Shown: positions 36,475-45,209, counted from the first letter of the stretch. The stretch is 64,000 nucleotides of DNA from Flavobacteriales bacterium (GCA_020635675.1 JACJZJ010000002.1:310001-374000), one strand, 5' to 3'. The notes: a model not told the origin generated them from the letters alone. Numbers and translations: made by a program.

Positions 36475-36550
36475 CCACAAAGGCGCAGAAAGCTCAGTGC
36501 CTCCCTGTGCAACCCCTCTTTGCGCGCTTGGCGTCCTGGCGCCTTTGCGG
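36475..36550. repeat. degenerate CGCAAAGGCGC-type intergenic repeat
   Basis: Bounded by inverted arms CCACAAAGGCGC (36475-36486) and GCGCCTTTGCGG (36539-36550), 11 of 12 complementary. The interior has words such as CTCAGTGCCTCC and CCTCTTTGCGCGC. It resembles short repeated intergenic segments built from CGCAAAG and CACAGAG words in many environmental bacteria. It ends 7 bp before the DUF3109 stop codon. Confidence 0.5.
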
Positions 36551-36557
36551 CCACCTC

Positions 36558-37151
36558 CTACCGCACCATCTTCTTCGGCCGCTTCTTCCAAGCCTCGTAC
36601 AACTCACCCAGCTCGTCGTACCAGTCCTGCCCGTACTTACGCACCAAGGCATCCTTCAGGAAACGGAACACCGGCACGTCCAGCTTCGCGCCGCAGGAAC
36701 AGGCCGGCTTGCAGATCGGCCACTGGTCGTAGTTCAGCGCCTCGTGGTGCTTGAGCTGCTTGACGCGGATCGGGTAGAGGTGGCAGCTGATCGGTTTGTT
36801 GAAGGGGATCTTGCCGTCGCGGTAGGCGCGTTCGATGCCGCACTGCCAGATGCCGCGTTCGTCCTTCTTCGCGAACGCACACTCCGCATATTCCTGCACG
36901 AGCGGTGTCACCAGCTCCTCGTCCATGTCCACCACGCTGGTGCCCTGCTGCGCCACGGCCTCTTTGCCGCGCTCGGTCATATAGGGTTTGAGCTTGGCGT
37001 AGTGCTTCCTGATCAGCTTCGCCTCCTCCGGTTCGAGCGGTGCCCCGCTGTCGCCCTGCTCACAGCACGCACCCTGGCACGCGTCGAGGTCGCACACGAA
37101 GCGCTTCTCGAAGAGGTCCTCGCTCAGGAGCGTGCCGCGGTGTTGGATCAT
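36558..37151 (-). CDS. DUF3109 family cysteine-rich protein
   Basis: A 197-residue protein starting at MIQHRGTLLSEDLFEKRFVC (37151), matching the usual Bacteroidota N-terminus; the longer frame to 37328 is leader. Conserved cysteines occur in CDLDACQGACC, ECAFAKKDERGIWQCGIE, ISCHLYPIRV, and ICKPACSCGAKL. The pattern is typical of DUF3109, whose members probably bind a metal or Fe-S cluster, although function is unproven. It lies 62 bp downstream of the DinB gene. Confidence 0.88.
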   Translation of the reverse strand: MIQHRGTLLSEDLFEKRFVCDLDACQGACCEQGDSGAPLEPEEAKLIRKHYAKLKPYMTERGKEAVAQQGTSVVDMDEELVTPLVQEYAECAFAKKDERGIWQCGIERAYRDGKIPFNKPISCHLYPIRVKQLKHHEALNYDQWPICKPACSCGAKLDVPVFRFLKDALVRKYGQDWYDELGELYEAWKKRPKKMVR

Positions 37152-37213
37152 GACAGGCAAAGGTCGGGAATGTCCGACCTGTCGCACTACCAATGGGGCG
37201 CTCGCCGAGCCCG

Positions 37214-37783
37214 CTACTTCCCTTCCGTGAAATGCCGCTTGCCTTTCTCCTGGTCGAACTTGCCCTGGTTGAAGGCCTGCGAGCCGCCGCGCGGGATGGA
37301 GAGCGACCTCCACTCCTTTCCCACGCACATCCGGGCAAGCAGCACGATCTGCCCGACGTGATAGGCGTGGTGCGCCACCTGCCGTTGCAGGGCCTCGCGG
37401 GCGGTGTGGCCCTCGTTGCGGATGTACACGACGCGTTCGAGGTCGGCGTCATGTAGACCGGCCAGGGTGTCGAACAGCACGCCCCAGCCCGAGTCCCAGT
37501 CCTTGCGCAGGTCCTCCCGTGAAGCATACGTCCCCTCGAACTCCGCGTCACGCTGGCGCCAGGGCTTCTCCCCGTCGCTGGTGAGGAAGTCGGTGAACCG
37601 CGAGCGCAGGTTGCCGGCGATGTGCTTCACCAGGATGGCGATGCTGTTGCCGTCCGGGTGCGGGACGCGGTCGAGGTCGGTGTCGGTGACCTGGGCAAGG
37701 GCCTTTTCGCCCAGTTCCTTGTAGTACGTGAACAGACGACGGAGGTCGTGTACCTGCGGATCGGTGTTCGTTCCTTGTACCAT
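37214..37783 (-). CDS. DinB/DUF1572 family protein
   Basis: A 189-residue four-helix protein. Helix 1 has FTYYKELGEKALAQV. Metal-type ligands are in ILVKHIAGNLRSRFTDFL and RQVAHHAYHVGQIVLLARM, the His triad of the DinB superfamily, and the DUF1572 C-terminus (SIPRGGSQAFNQGKFDQEKGKRHF) is present. Members are metal-dependent transferases or stress proteins of mostly unknown substrate. Oddly, its ATG shares its first base with the last base of the tRNA-Arg CCA end, and no alternative start follows nearby. Confidence 0.85.
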   Translation of the reverse strand: MVQGTNTDPQVHDLRRLFTYYKELGEKALAQVTDTDLDRVPHPDGNSIAILVKHIAGNLRSRFTDFLTSDGEKPWRQRDAEFEGTYASREDLRKDWDSGWGVLFDTLAGLHDADLERVVYIRNEGHTAREALQRQVAHHAYHVGQIVLLARMCVGKEWRSLSIPRGGSQAFNQGKFDQEKGKRHFTEGK

Positions 37784-37857
37784 GGTAGCCCCACCAGGAC
37801 TCGAACCTGGATCTAGAGTTTAGGAAACTCCTATTCTATCCCTTGAACTATGGGGCC
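37783..37857 (-). tRNA. tRNA-Arg(CCU)
   Basis: Reading the minus strand gives a full cloverleaf. The acceptor GGCCCCA pairs with TGGGGCT. The D arm is GTTC/GAAT, the anticodon stem GGAGT/ACTCT with loop TTCCTAA (anticodon CCT), and the T arm CCAGG/CCTGG with TTCGAGT. CCA is encoded. The variable loop is short (class I tRNA). The arginine codon AGG is read. Nothing else on this strand within about 160 bp upstream. Confidence 0.93.
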
Positions 37858-38023
37858 GGGGCCCACGTCCGGCGCGGGCGGCGGCAAAGGTAACCGCCCC
37901 TCGCGCACGCATGCACACCACGCCTCGCCCGCGCGCGTTATCCCATGTAACGATCCCCTGTGGAAGACCGGTCCTTCGGGCGCGTCGGGCCGCCTGGGCA
38001 CCCCGGTACCTTTCGCCGCCGCC

Positions 38024-40681
38024 ATGCCGAAAATGCTGCGCCGAACGCTTACGATCCTCGCGGTCGTGCTGGTCCTCCTCACCAGCGCGCTGGCCATCAT
38101 CGGCACGCTTTACGAGGACGACGTGAAGGCCGCCCTGATCGGTGCGATGAACAGGAGGCTCACCGCGCCGGTGACCGTGGGCGAGGTGGACCTGACCCTG
38201 CTGCGGCGCTTTCCCCATGCCTCGCTCCACCTGCAGCACGTGCTGGCGCAGGAGGCCTATCCGGAGAGCACCCTGGCGGATACCCTGGCCTATGCGGACG
38301 ACCTCTACCTGGAGTTCAGCCTCTGGGACCTCTTCACCGGCAATTACCGGATCGACCGCATCCATGGCGAGCACGTGCTGGCCTACCCCGGCATGGACGC
38401 CGAGGGCCGCGAGAACTGGCGGATCTGGACCAGGGACACGACGTCGAACGATGGGCGGATCGACCTGGACCACATCAGCTTCGACCACCTGCTGGTGCGG
38501 TACCACGACGATGCCCGTACCATCGCGATCACAGGACGCAGCCAGCGGCTCGACCTGCGCGGCACCCTCGCCGATCGCGGATCCGAACTGCTCGTGGAGG
38601 GTGACGCCCACCTGATGGACTGGCTCCAGGGGACGCGCACCATCCTTGCCGAACGTCAGGCGGACGTGCGTCTGAAAATGACCTTCGGTGGTGCGGACGG
38701 CGTCTTCCGGATCATCGATGGCGCGTTGGCATCACAGGGTGTGCAGCTGACCACGACCCTGCAGGTGGGCCCGGAGAAGGACGGTCCGTTCATCGATCTG
38801 CGCGCGGCGGGCAAGGACCTCGACCTGGCCGAACTGATGCAGCTGCTGCCCCCGGCGGTCACCGATCCCCTCCGCGCCTACGAATTAAAGGGTGAGACCG
38901 ATGTGGTGGCGCGCTACAGCGGGGCCATCAACGGCACGCCCGGCCCGCAGCTCTTCGTGCAGATGGCCCTGCGCGAAGGGAAGATGAAGGAACGGAACAG
39001 CCGGATCACCTTCGACCGCATCGCCGGGCATCTGGACCTGACCCTGAACAACGACGGTGGACTGGCGGAGTTGAACGTGAAGGGGCTGCAGGCGCGGTCG
39101 GGCAGCGGCGAACTGAAGGGCGAGCTCGAACTGCGCGGGGCACAGCAGCCCCACGTGAAAGCCCGGATGAACGCCCACATCGGCCTGGCCGACCTGCTGC
39201 GCTTCGCCCGCGTGGATACCCTGGAACAGGTGGAAGGCCGCCTGGTGGCCGACCTGCAGTTGACCGGCGCAGTGCGCTCGTGGAGCGGGCTGAAGGCCGC
39301 GGACCTGCGGGCCCTTGCGATCACCGGGAACGTCGGCCTGAAGGACGCCGCACTGAAAATGAAGGGGCTTCGTCACCGGATCAGTGGCGTGAACGCCGAG
39401 ATGCACGTCCAGGGCGGCGACGCCGAGGTGCGCGGCCTGACCGCCGATCTGCAGGGCAGCCATCTGACGCTCACCGGTACGCTGCATGACCTGGTGCCCT
39501 ATCTGCTGCTCGATGGCCAGAAACTGACCATCGCCGCCAAATTGCGCACGCCGCGCATCGACCTTGGCGCATTGCTGGCCGACGATGCGGCGCCCGGCGG
39601 GGGTGGTCCCGGCCAGCGCCTGAGCTTCCCAAAATTGCTGGCCCTCGACATCGACGCGCAGGCGGACGAGCTGGTGATGGAGGACTTCCGCACGACGGAG
39701 GTCCGTGGCCACCTCAGCCTGAAGGATAAGCGCCTCACCGCGGACCCGATCACATTCCACACCGCGAACGGCATGGTGAGCGGGCGGCTGGCCGTGGATG
39801 GACGCGATCCGGACCGCTTCCCGATGGCCATCCAGGCCGACCTGAAGGGGATCGACATCAGCGCGCTGTTCGCCGAATTCCGCGACTTCGGGCAAGACTT
39901 CATCGGGCATCAGCACATCCGTGGCACCACCGACGCGAAGGTGGACCTGCGCGTGCCGCTGGACCCCACCCTGCACCTCGACCTCGACGGGCTGACCAGC
40001 ACGGTGGACATCGCGATCGACCACGGCGAACTGAAGGACCACCGTCCTCTGATGCAGGTGGCCGACTATGTGAAGAAGAACAAGCTGATCGCCCCCTTCG
40101 TGGACGCCCGGGCCCTGCAGGAACGGCTCGCGGACGTGCACTTCGAGCGCCTGGAGAACCGGATCGAGATCCGCGACCGGCAGGTGATCATCCCGCTGAT
40201 GGCGGTGAAGAGCACGGCGCTGGACATCGAAATGAGCGGCCGCCACGGTTTCGATGACCGACTGGACCACCACATGAACTTCCGCCTCGGCGACCTGCTG
40301 CGCAACGGTCCGATGGCCGATGAGTTCGGCCCGATCGTGGACGATGGCACCGGGTTCCGCGTGTTCCTGCACATGTACGGTCCGGCGAACGATCCCACCT
40401 TCGAGAACGACAACGCCATGGCCGCCGCACGGCGCGGACGCAAGTGGCAGGAGGAGAAGCAGGAGCTGAAGGCCATCTTCCGCGACGACCTGGGCCTGGG
40501 CAGAAGAACGGACGACCGCACCGCCACGGCCGCCGGAGGCGCGCCACCGCCCACCACCTTCGAGGTGGAATGGGACGATGCCGACAGTACGGCGGCTCCC
40601 ACGACGGCCGATCCGCCCAAGAAGAAAAGGAAGGACAAGGAAGACGGCTCGGACCAGGTGCGTTTCGAGGTGATCCCCTGA
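38024..40681 (+). CDS. AsmA-family protein
   Basis: An 885-residue protein with a single N-terminal anchor (MPKMLRRTLTILAVVLVLL, start 38024) and a long periplasmic region. The N-terminal AsmA domain has VTVGEVDLTLLRRFPHASLHLQHV and a TLADTLAYADDLYLEFSL segment. The C-terminal region has the AsmA_2-like pattern near residues 640-800 (ITFHTANGMVSGRLAVDG, MAVKSTALDIEMSGRHGFDDRLDHHMNFRLGDLL). Such proteins form beta-groove bridges proposed to move lipid or assist outer-membrane assembly. The last 80 residues are charged and low-complexity. It is divergent from tRNA-Arg. Confidence 0.86.
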   Translation: MPKMLRRTLTILAVVLVLLTSALAIIGTLYEDDVKAALIGAMNRRLTAPVTVGEVDLTLLRRFPHASLHLQHVLAQEAYPESTLADTLAYADDLYLEFSLWDLFTGNYRIDRIHGEHVLAYPGMDAEGRENWRIWTRDTTSNDGRIDLDHISFDHLLVRYHDDARTIAITGRSQRLDLRGTLADRGSELLVEGDAHLMDWLQGTRTILAERQADVRLKMTFGGADGVFRIIDGALASQGVQLTTTLQVGPEKDGPFIDLRAAGKDLDLAELMQLLPPAVTDPLRAYELKGETDVVARYSGAINGTPGPQLFVQMALREGKMKERNSRITFDRIAGHLDLTLNNDGGLAELNVKGLQARSGSGELKGELELRGAQQPHVKARMNAHIGLADLLRFARVDTLEQVEGRLVADLQLTGAVRSWSGLKAADLRALAITGNVGLKDAALKMKGLRHRISGVNAEMHVQGGDAEVRGLTADLQGSHLTLTGTLHDLVPYLLLDGQKLTIAAKLRTPRIDLGALLADDAAPGGGGPGQRLSFPKLLALDIDAQADELVMEDFRTTEVRGHLSLKDKRLTADPITFHTANGMVSGRLAVDGRDPDRFPMAIQADLKGIDISALFAEFRDFGQDFIGHQHIRGTTDAKVDLRVPLDPTLHLDLDGLTSTVDIAIDHGELKDHRPLMQVADYVKKNKLIAPFVDARALQERLADVHFERLENRIEIRDRQVIIPLMAVKSTALDIEMSGRHGFDDRLDHHMNFRLGDLLRNGPMADEFGPIVDDGTGFRVFLHMYGPANDPTFENDNAMAAARRGRKWQEEKQELKAIFRDDLGLGRRTDDRTATAAGGAPPPTTFEVEWDDADSTAAPTTADPPKKKRKDKEDGSDQVRFEVIP

Positions 40682-40723
40682 GGCGCTGCGGATCGCCGTA
40701 TTCCGCGAACTTCACGGCCGGAC

Positions 40724-42235
40724 ATGGACCTCTACTCCCGCAAACAGCGCTGGAAACTGATCCTGGCCCTGGCGGCGATCCTGATCGTGATCGCCTCGCT
40801 GTGGTACAGCAACCGGATCGTGGGCCAGGTGCGCGAGGAGGAGCGGCACAAGGTGCGCCTCTGGGCGGAGGCCGTACAGAACCGCGCCCAACTGGTGAAC
40901 TACACCGACAAGCTCTTCGATCGCCTGCGCGAGGAGGAGCGCAAGAAGGTGGAGCTGTGGGCCGAGGCCATGCTGCGCCTGGTGGGCAACGCCGACCAGT
41001 CCGATCTCGGCTTCTACCTGAAGGTCGTCAGCGACAACACCACGGTACCGGTCATCATCACCGACCGCAAGGGCAATGTGAAGTTCAGTCGCAACCTGGA
41101 CGAGACCGTGGCCAAGAACGACACCCTGCTGCAGAAGGAAGTGGAGGCCATGGCGACGCAGCGTCCGCCGGTCGAGATCGCGGTGTACGGGGATCAGAAG
41201 CAGTACCTCTATTACAAGGATTCAAAGCTCTTCACTGAACTGCAGAACGTGATGGACGGGATCATCCGCTCGTTCATCAGCGAAACGGTGATGAACACCG
41301 CGGCCGTACCGGTGATCTATACGGACAGCACGCGCACGCATGTGATCGAGCACGGCAACATCGACAGCGCCATCGTGGCCGATCCGGTGCAGCTGCAGGA
41401 ACAGATCGGCAGGATGGCCGCCGAGAACCCGCCGATAGAGGTGGCGCTGGCCGGGCAGGGCCGGCATTACATCTACTATCAGGAATCGCTCGTGATCACC
41501 CAGCTGCGCTACTTCCCATACGTGCAGCTCGTGATCATCGGGCTGTTCCTGCTGGTGAGCTACATCCTGTTCAGCATCTTCCGCCGCGCCGAGCAAGACC
41601 AGGTCTGGGTGGGCATGGCCAAGGAGACCGCCCATCAACTGGGCACACCGCTCAGCTCGCTGATGGCCTGGATGGAATTGCTGAAGGAGAAGGGCGTGGA
41701 ACCGTCGGCACTCACCGAGATGCGCAAGGACGTCGACCGCCTGGAGGTGATCACGCAGCGCTTCAGCAAGATCGGCTCCGCACCCGACCTCACACCGGAG
41801 AAGCTCTTCCACACCCTGCGCGCCACGGTGCTCTATCTGCGGCCGCGCCTGCCGTCCAAAGCGAAGATCGACGTGCTCCAACCCGACGACCCCGACCGGC
41901 TCGTTCCCATCAACCGACCGCTCTTCAGCTGGGTGATCGAGAACCTGGTACGCAACGCCATCGACGCGATGGAGGGCGAAGGCGCGATCACGTTGGAGAT
42001 CGTGCCCGATGGTCCGCACGTGCACGTGGACATCACCGACACCGGCAAGGGCATCCCGGCCTCACAGCAACGCACCGTGTTCCAGCCCGGCTTCACCACC
42101 AAGAGGCGCGGCTGGGGCCTGGGCCTCTCGCTCAGCCGACGCATCATCGAGCAATACCACGGCGGCCGGATCTTCGTGAAGAAGAGCGCACCCGGGAAGG
42201 GGACGACGTTCCGCATTACGTTGAATGCGGAATGA
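40724..42235 (+). CDS. sensor histidine kinase with duplicated periplasmic sensor
   Basis: A 503-residue kinase. One membrane helix lies at about 12-30 and a second at about 265-286. Between them the periplasmic sensor is an internal duplication: residues 105-166 (TTVPVIITD...RPPVEIAVYG...YLYYKDS) repeat as 191-255 (AAVPVIYTD...NPPIEVALAG...YIYYQES). The kinase core follows: His304 in AKETAHQLGTPLSSL, N-box ENLVRNAIDAME, G1 DTGKGIP, and the RRGWGLGLSLSRRI segment. No HAMP or response regulator is adjacent. It starts 43 bp after the AsmA gene. Confidence 0.9.
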   Translation: MDLYSRKQRWKLILALAAILIVIASLWYSNRIVGQVREEERHKVRLWAEAVQNRAQLVNYTDKLFDRLREEERKKVELWAEAMLRLVGNADQSDLGFYLKVVSDNTTVPVIITDRKGNVKFSRNLDETVAKNDTLLQKEVEAMATQRPPVEIAVYGDQKQYLYYKDSKLFTELQNVMDGIIRSFISETVMNTAAVPVIYTDSTRTHVIEHGNIDSAIVADPVQLQEQIGRMAAENPPIEVALAGQGRHYIYYQESLVITQLRYFPYVQLVIIGLFLLVSYILFSIFRRAEQDQVWVGMAKETAHQLGTPLSSLMAWMELLKEKGVEPSALTEMRKDVDRLEVITQRFSKIGSAPDLTPEKLFHTLRATVLYLRPRLPSKAKIDVLQPDDPDRLVPINRPLFSWVIENLVRNAIDAMEGEGAITLEIVPDGPHVHVDITDTGKGIPASQQRTVFQPGFTTKRRGWGLGLSLSRRIIEQYHGGRIFVKKSAPGKGTTFRITLNAE

Positions 42236-42298
42236 AGAACGGCCAATGTTGAACGCCCGATGACGAACACGGCATTTGAAGATGGCCATTCTTCATTC
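42230..42298. repeat. inverted GAATGAAGAA-type intergenic repeat
   Basis: Arms 42230-42244 (GAATGAAGAACGGCC) and 42284-42298 (GGCCATTCTTCATTC) are complementary at 14 of 15 positions. Between and beside them are TGTTGAAC, CATTTGAAG and CATTGATCATTC words. It resembles degenerate TGAATG-word repeats common in Bacteroidota intergenic DNA. It straddles the kinase stop codon and the first codons of hemW. Confidence 0.55.
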
Positions 42299-43429
42299 AC
42301 CATTGATCATTCCCCAGGCCTCTACCTCCACATCCCCTTCTGCAAAAAGGCTTGCACCTATTGTGATTTCCATTTCAGCACGTCGCTGAAGGCGAAGGAC
42401 CGGGTGCTGGATGCGATGCTACGTGAGCTGGAGGAACGCGCCATGGAGCTGCCGACGGAGGCACTGGGGTCGATCTACTTCGGCGGCGGAACCCCGAGCC
42501 TGGTCCGACCGGAGCGGATCGCGGCCTTCCTGGAGCAGGCCAGGCGTCTGTTCGCCATCGCGCCGGATGCCGAGATCACACTGGAGGCCAACCCGGACGA
42601 CATCAACACCGAATACCTGGAAGCTTGGCGTGCCTGCGGCATCACGCGCCTGAGCCTGGGTACGCAGAGCTTCCGGGAGGACCGCCTGCGTTCCATGGGC
42701 CGTGCACATACCGCAGAGGAGGCGCGGCGCAGCATCGACCGGATCGCCAGGGCCGGCTTCACCAGTTGGACGATCGACCTGATCTACGGACTGCCGGGAA
42801 TGGACCGGGACGAATGGGACGAACAACTGCGCATCGCGCTGGACCTGGGCATGCCGCATCTCAGTGCCTACTGCCTCACCGTCGAACCGCGCACGGCACT
42901 GGCACACCAGGTGAGGAGGGGCGAGGTGGTGCCATCGGACGACGAGGCACAGGCCGCCCAGTTCGACCTGCTGATGGAGCGCATGGCGCGTGCCGGACTG
43001 GTGCACTACGAGATCAGCAACTTCGGCCGCGCGGGCCATTTCAGCCGGCACAACATCAGCTACTGGACCGGCGCACCCTACCTCGGGATCGGACCTTCGG
43101 CGCATTCGTTCGATGGGCGACAGCGTCGTTGGAACGTCGCGCACAACCTGCGATATGCGCGCGGCATCGAAGCGGGCACACCGGTCTTTGAAAGTGAAAC
43201 GCTCACACCTGCCCAACGCACCAATGAGATCCTGCTCACCGGCCTGCGCACGATCTGGGGCGTGGACCTGGACGCTCTGCCCGTTCCGATCGGCGGACCG
43301 CAACGGGAGACGATCGAACGGTATCGTTCGCGCGACGAACTGAAGGTCGAAGGCACACGATTAGTTTTGACAGGGGCCGGTCGTCATTTCGCCGACCGCA
43401 TCGCCGCCGAGCTGTTCATCGACCCATGA
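42260..43429 (+). CDS. hemW: radical SAM heme chaperone HemW
   Basis: HemW delivers haem to acceptor proteins; related to oxygen-independent coproporphyrinogen oxidase. The 389-residue protein carries LHIPFCKKACTYCDFHF with the CX3CX2C [4Fe-4S] motif, a GGGTPSLV segment, LGTQSFREDRLRSMGRAHT, DLIYGLPGMDRDEW, and HYEISNFGRAGHFSRHNISYW, plus the C-terminal HemN-type region. The first 19 residues before GLYLHIP derive from the adjacent repeat element and are unlike family N-termini; no later start codon precedes the conserved core. Its stop overlaps the next gene by 4 bp. Confidence 0.92.
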   Translation: MTNTAFEDGHSSFTIDHSPGLYLHIPFCKKACTYCDFHFSTSLKAKDRVLDAMLRELEERAMELPTEALGSIYFGGGTPSLVRPERIAAFLEQARRLFAIAPDAEITLEANPDDINTEYLEAWRACGITRLSLGTQSFREDRLRSMGRAHTAEEARRSIDRIARAGFTSWTIDLIYGLPGMDRDEWDEQLRIALDLGMPHLSAYCLTVEPRTALAHQVRRGEVVPSDDEAQAAQFDLLMERMARAGLVHYEISNFGRAGHFSRHNISYWTGAPYLGIGPSAHSFDGRQRRWNVAHNLRYARGIEAGTPVFESETLTPAQRTNEILLTGLRTIWGVDLDALPVPIGGPQRETIERYRSRDELKVEGTRLVLTGAGRHFADRIAAELFIDP

Positions 43430-44190
43430 TCGCCACCCTCGAACACCACGGTCAACCCTACCGGATCGACCTGAGCCGGCCCATCGACCTGAGCCTGCCC
43501 TTGCACGCGGGCGAGGGCCAGATGCGTGCGTGGGGTGTTGACCTGGTGCGCATCTCACCGGTGGTGCGGGGCGAAAGAACGTTCTCCGTGGAACGGGGCT
43601 CGTCTGTCAATTTCCGCGATGTCGGCTTCAACCCGCACGGGCATGGGACCCATACCGAATGTGTTGGCCACATCGATCCGGAGGTGACACCGGTGGGTGG
43701 CATGCTCGACCGCTATTTCTTCATCGCCGATGTGGTGTCCGTACGGCCCGAGGAACGGCGCGCACCCGATGGGCGCACCGATCAGGTGATCACCCTGGAG
43801 CAATTGCGCAACACCCTGGACGAACATCCTCCCGAGGCGCTCGTGATCCGCACCCTTCCCAACGAGGACGAAAAGCGTTCGCGGGATTGGACCGACAGCA
43901 ATCCGCCATATCTGCAGAGCACGGCCACGGCCTGGCTGCGGAGCATCGGCGTGCGCCATCTGCTCGTGGACCTGCCCAGCGTAGACCGTGAGGACGATGG
44001 CGGTGTGTTGGCCGCGCACCACGCTTTTTGGGATTTCCCCGCCACCCAGGACCGGCTGCGGACGATCACGGAACTGATCTACGTGCCCGATGCGGTGGCC
44101 GACGGACGCTACCTGCTCGACCTGCAGCTGCCGCATCTGATGAACGACGCAGCGCCCAGTCGCCCGGTGCTGTACGCACCCCTGCCATGA
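43426..44190 (+). CDS. cyclase family protein (kynurenine-formamidase-like)
   Basis: A 254-residue metal-dependent hydrolase-type protein. Key motif FNPHGHGTHTECVGHI (HxGTHxE) holds the zinc or manganese ligands of the cyclase/KynB superfamily. The N-terminal IDLSRPIDLSLPLHAGEGQM and the C-terminal GVRHLLVDLPSVDREDDGGVLAAHHAFW fit the same family. Substrate is not predictable; kynurenine formamide is one possibility. ATGA overlaps couple it to hemW upstream and to the YjbR gene downstream. Confidence 0.85.
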   Translation: MIATLEHHGQPYRIDLSRPIDLSLPLHAGEGQMRAWGVDLVRISPVVRGERTFSVERGSSVNFRDVGFNPHGHGTHTECVGHIDPEVTPVGGMLDRYFFIADVVSVRPEERRAPDGRTDQVITLEQLRNTLDEHPPEALVIRTLPNEDEKRSRDWTDSNPPYLQSTATAWLRSIGVRHLLVDLPSVDREDDGGVLAAHHAFWDFPATQDRLRTITELIYVPDAVADGRYLLDLQLPHLMNDAAPSRPVLYAPLP

Positions 44191-44561
44191 CCCTGGAGCG
44201 TTTCCGCGCCTACTGCCTGGCCAAACCGGGCGCGACCGAGGACCTGCCCTTCGGACCGGAGACGCTCGTGTTCCGTGTCGGTGGCGGGGACAAGCCCGGG
44301 AAGATCTTCGCACTCACCGGGCTGGACACGTTCGCGGGCATCAACCTCAAGTGCGACCCCGAACGGGCGATCGACCTGCGCGAGCGGTATCCCGGCATCG
44401 TTCCGGGGTACCACATGAACAAACAGCACTGGAACACCGTGGCCACGGACGGCAGCGTACCCGACCCCCTGCTGCTCGAACTGGCCGATCACAGCTATGC
44501 ACTGGTACGTGACAGTCTGCCGAAAAGGGAACGGGAGGCATTGGTGCGGAGGGCCCGCTGA
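44187..44561 (+). CDS. MmcQ/YjbR family protein
   Basis: A 124-residue protein starting at MTLERFRAYCLAKPGATEDL (44187), with ATGA overlap to the cyclase gene. The family pattern is complete: LPFGPETLVFRVG, GKIFALTGLD, INLKCDPERAIDLRERYPGIVPGYHMNKQHWNTV, and HSYALVRDSLPKREREAL. Members have a CyaY-like DNA-binding fold with no firmly established role. Confidence 0.88.
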   Translation: MTLERFRAYCLAKPGATEDLPFGPETLVFRVGGGDKPGKIFALTGLDTFAGINLKCDPERAIDLRERYPGIVPGYHMNKQHWNTVATDGSVPDPLLLELADHSYALVRDSLPKREREALVRRAR

Positions 44562-44572
44562 AGGCCGGTGGG

Positions 44573-44580
44573 TAATTTTG
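44573..44580 (+). promoter_or_regulatory. promoter -7 element (TAATTTTG), probably leaderless
   Basis: Perfect TAnnTTTG match ending 5 nt before the DUF502 ATG at 44586, implying a start point at or next to the start codon. Confidence 0.55.
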
Positions 44581-44585
44581 CGGCG

Positions 44586-45164
44586 ATGGACCCCCGGAGA
44601 TTGATCGGCCACATCGTGTCCCTGTTCCTGCGCGGGCTGCTGCTCGTGATGCCGGTGACGATCATCGTCTATGGCATCTACCAGTTGTTCATCTGGCTCG
44701 ACCGCATCATCCCCTTCGACGTGCCCGGGCTGGGCCTGTTGAGCTTGCTTGTGATCATCACCCTGGCCGGATGGCTCGGTTCCACCATCCTCTTCCGGCC
44801 GCTCGCCGAACTGGGCGAGGAGGTGCTCCAGCGCATCCCGATCCTGAAGACCATCTATGAAGCCTTGAAGGACCTGGTCGGCGCACTGGTGGGCAACAAA
44901 CGTTCGTTCGATCGTCCCGTGCTGGTGCGCATGGTGGCCAACAGCAACCTGGAGAAGCTCGGGTTCATCACCCAGGACGATCTGAGCGTGCTGGGGATCC
45001 CTGGCAACAAAGTTGCAGTGTACCTGCCACACAGTTTCGCCTGGAGCGGGAACGTGTATATCGTGCCCTCGGAGAACGTGACCCCGATCAATGCCAAGGC
45101 CGGCGACGTGATGAAGTTCATCGTGAGCGGCGGGGTCGCTCACGTCGAAGATGAGACCGAGTGA
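44586..45164 (+). CDS. DUF502 membrane protein
   Basis: A 192-residue inner-membrane protein starting at MDPRRLIGHIVSLFLRGLLL (44586). Two helices (about 13-35 and 48-70) are followed by a conserved soluble region: FRPLAELGEEVLQRIPILKTIYEALKDLV, VLVRMVANSNLEKLGFIT, and VYLPHSFAWSGNVYIVPSENVTPIN. This matches DUF502, a widespread family of unknown function. It lies 24 bp after the YjbR gene but has its own promoter-like element. Confidence 0.9.
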   Translation: MDPRRLIGHIVSLFLRGLLLVMPVTIIVYGIYQLFIWLDRIIPFDVPGLGLLSLLVIITLAGWLGSTILFRPLAELGEEVLQRIPILKTIYEALKDLVGALVGNKRSFDRPVLVRMVANSNLEKLGFITQDDLSVLGIPGNKVAVYLPHSFAWSGNVYIVPSENVTPINAKAGDVMKFIVSGGVAHVEDETE

Positions 45165-45209
45165 CGGGCCGTTCCTCGGGCCGTCCAAAACACCCAACAC
45201 ACAGAGACC

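Noticed and set aside
38885..40372. A 495-codon minus-strand frame opposite the AsmA gene, with similar long shadows at 1776-3146, 13271-14695 and 49354-50997.
   Set aside because: All lie opposite recognisable genes and show only compositional bias.
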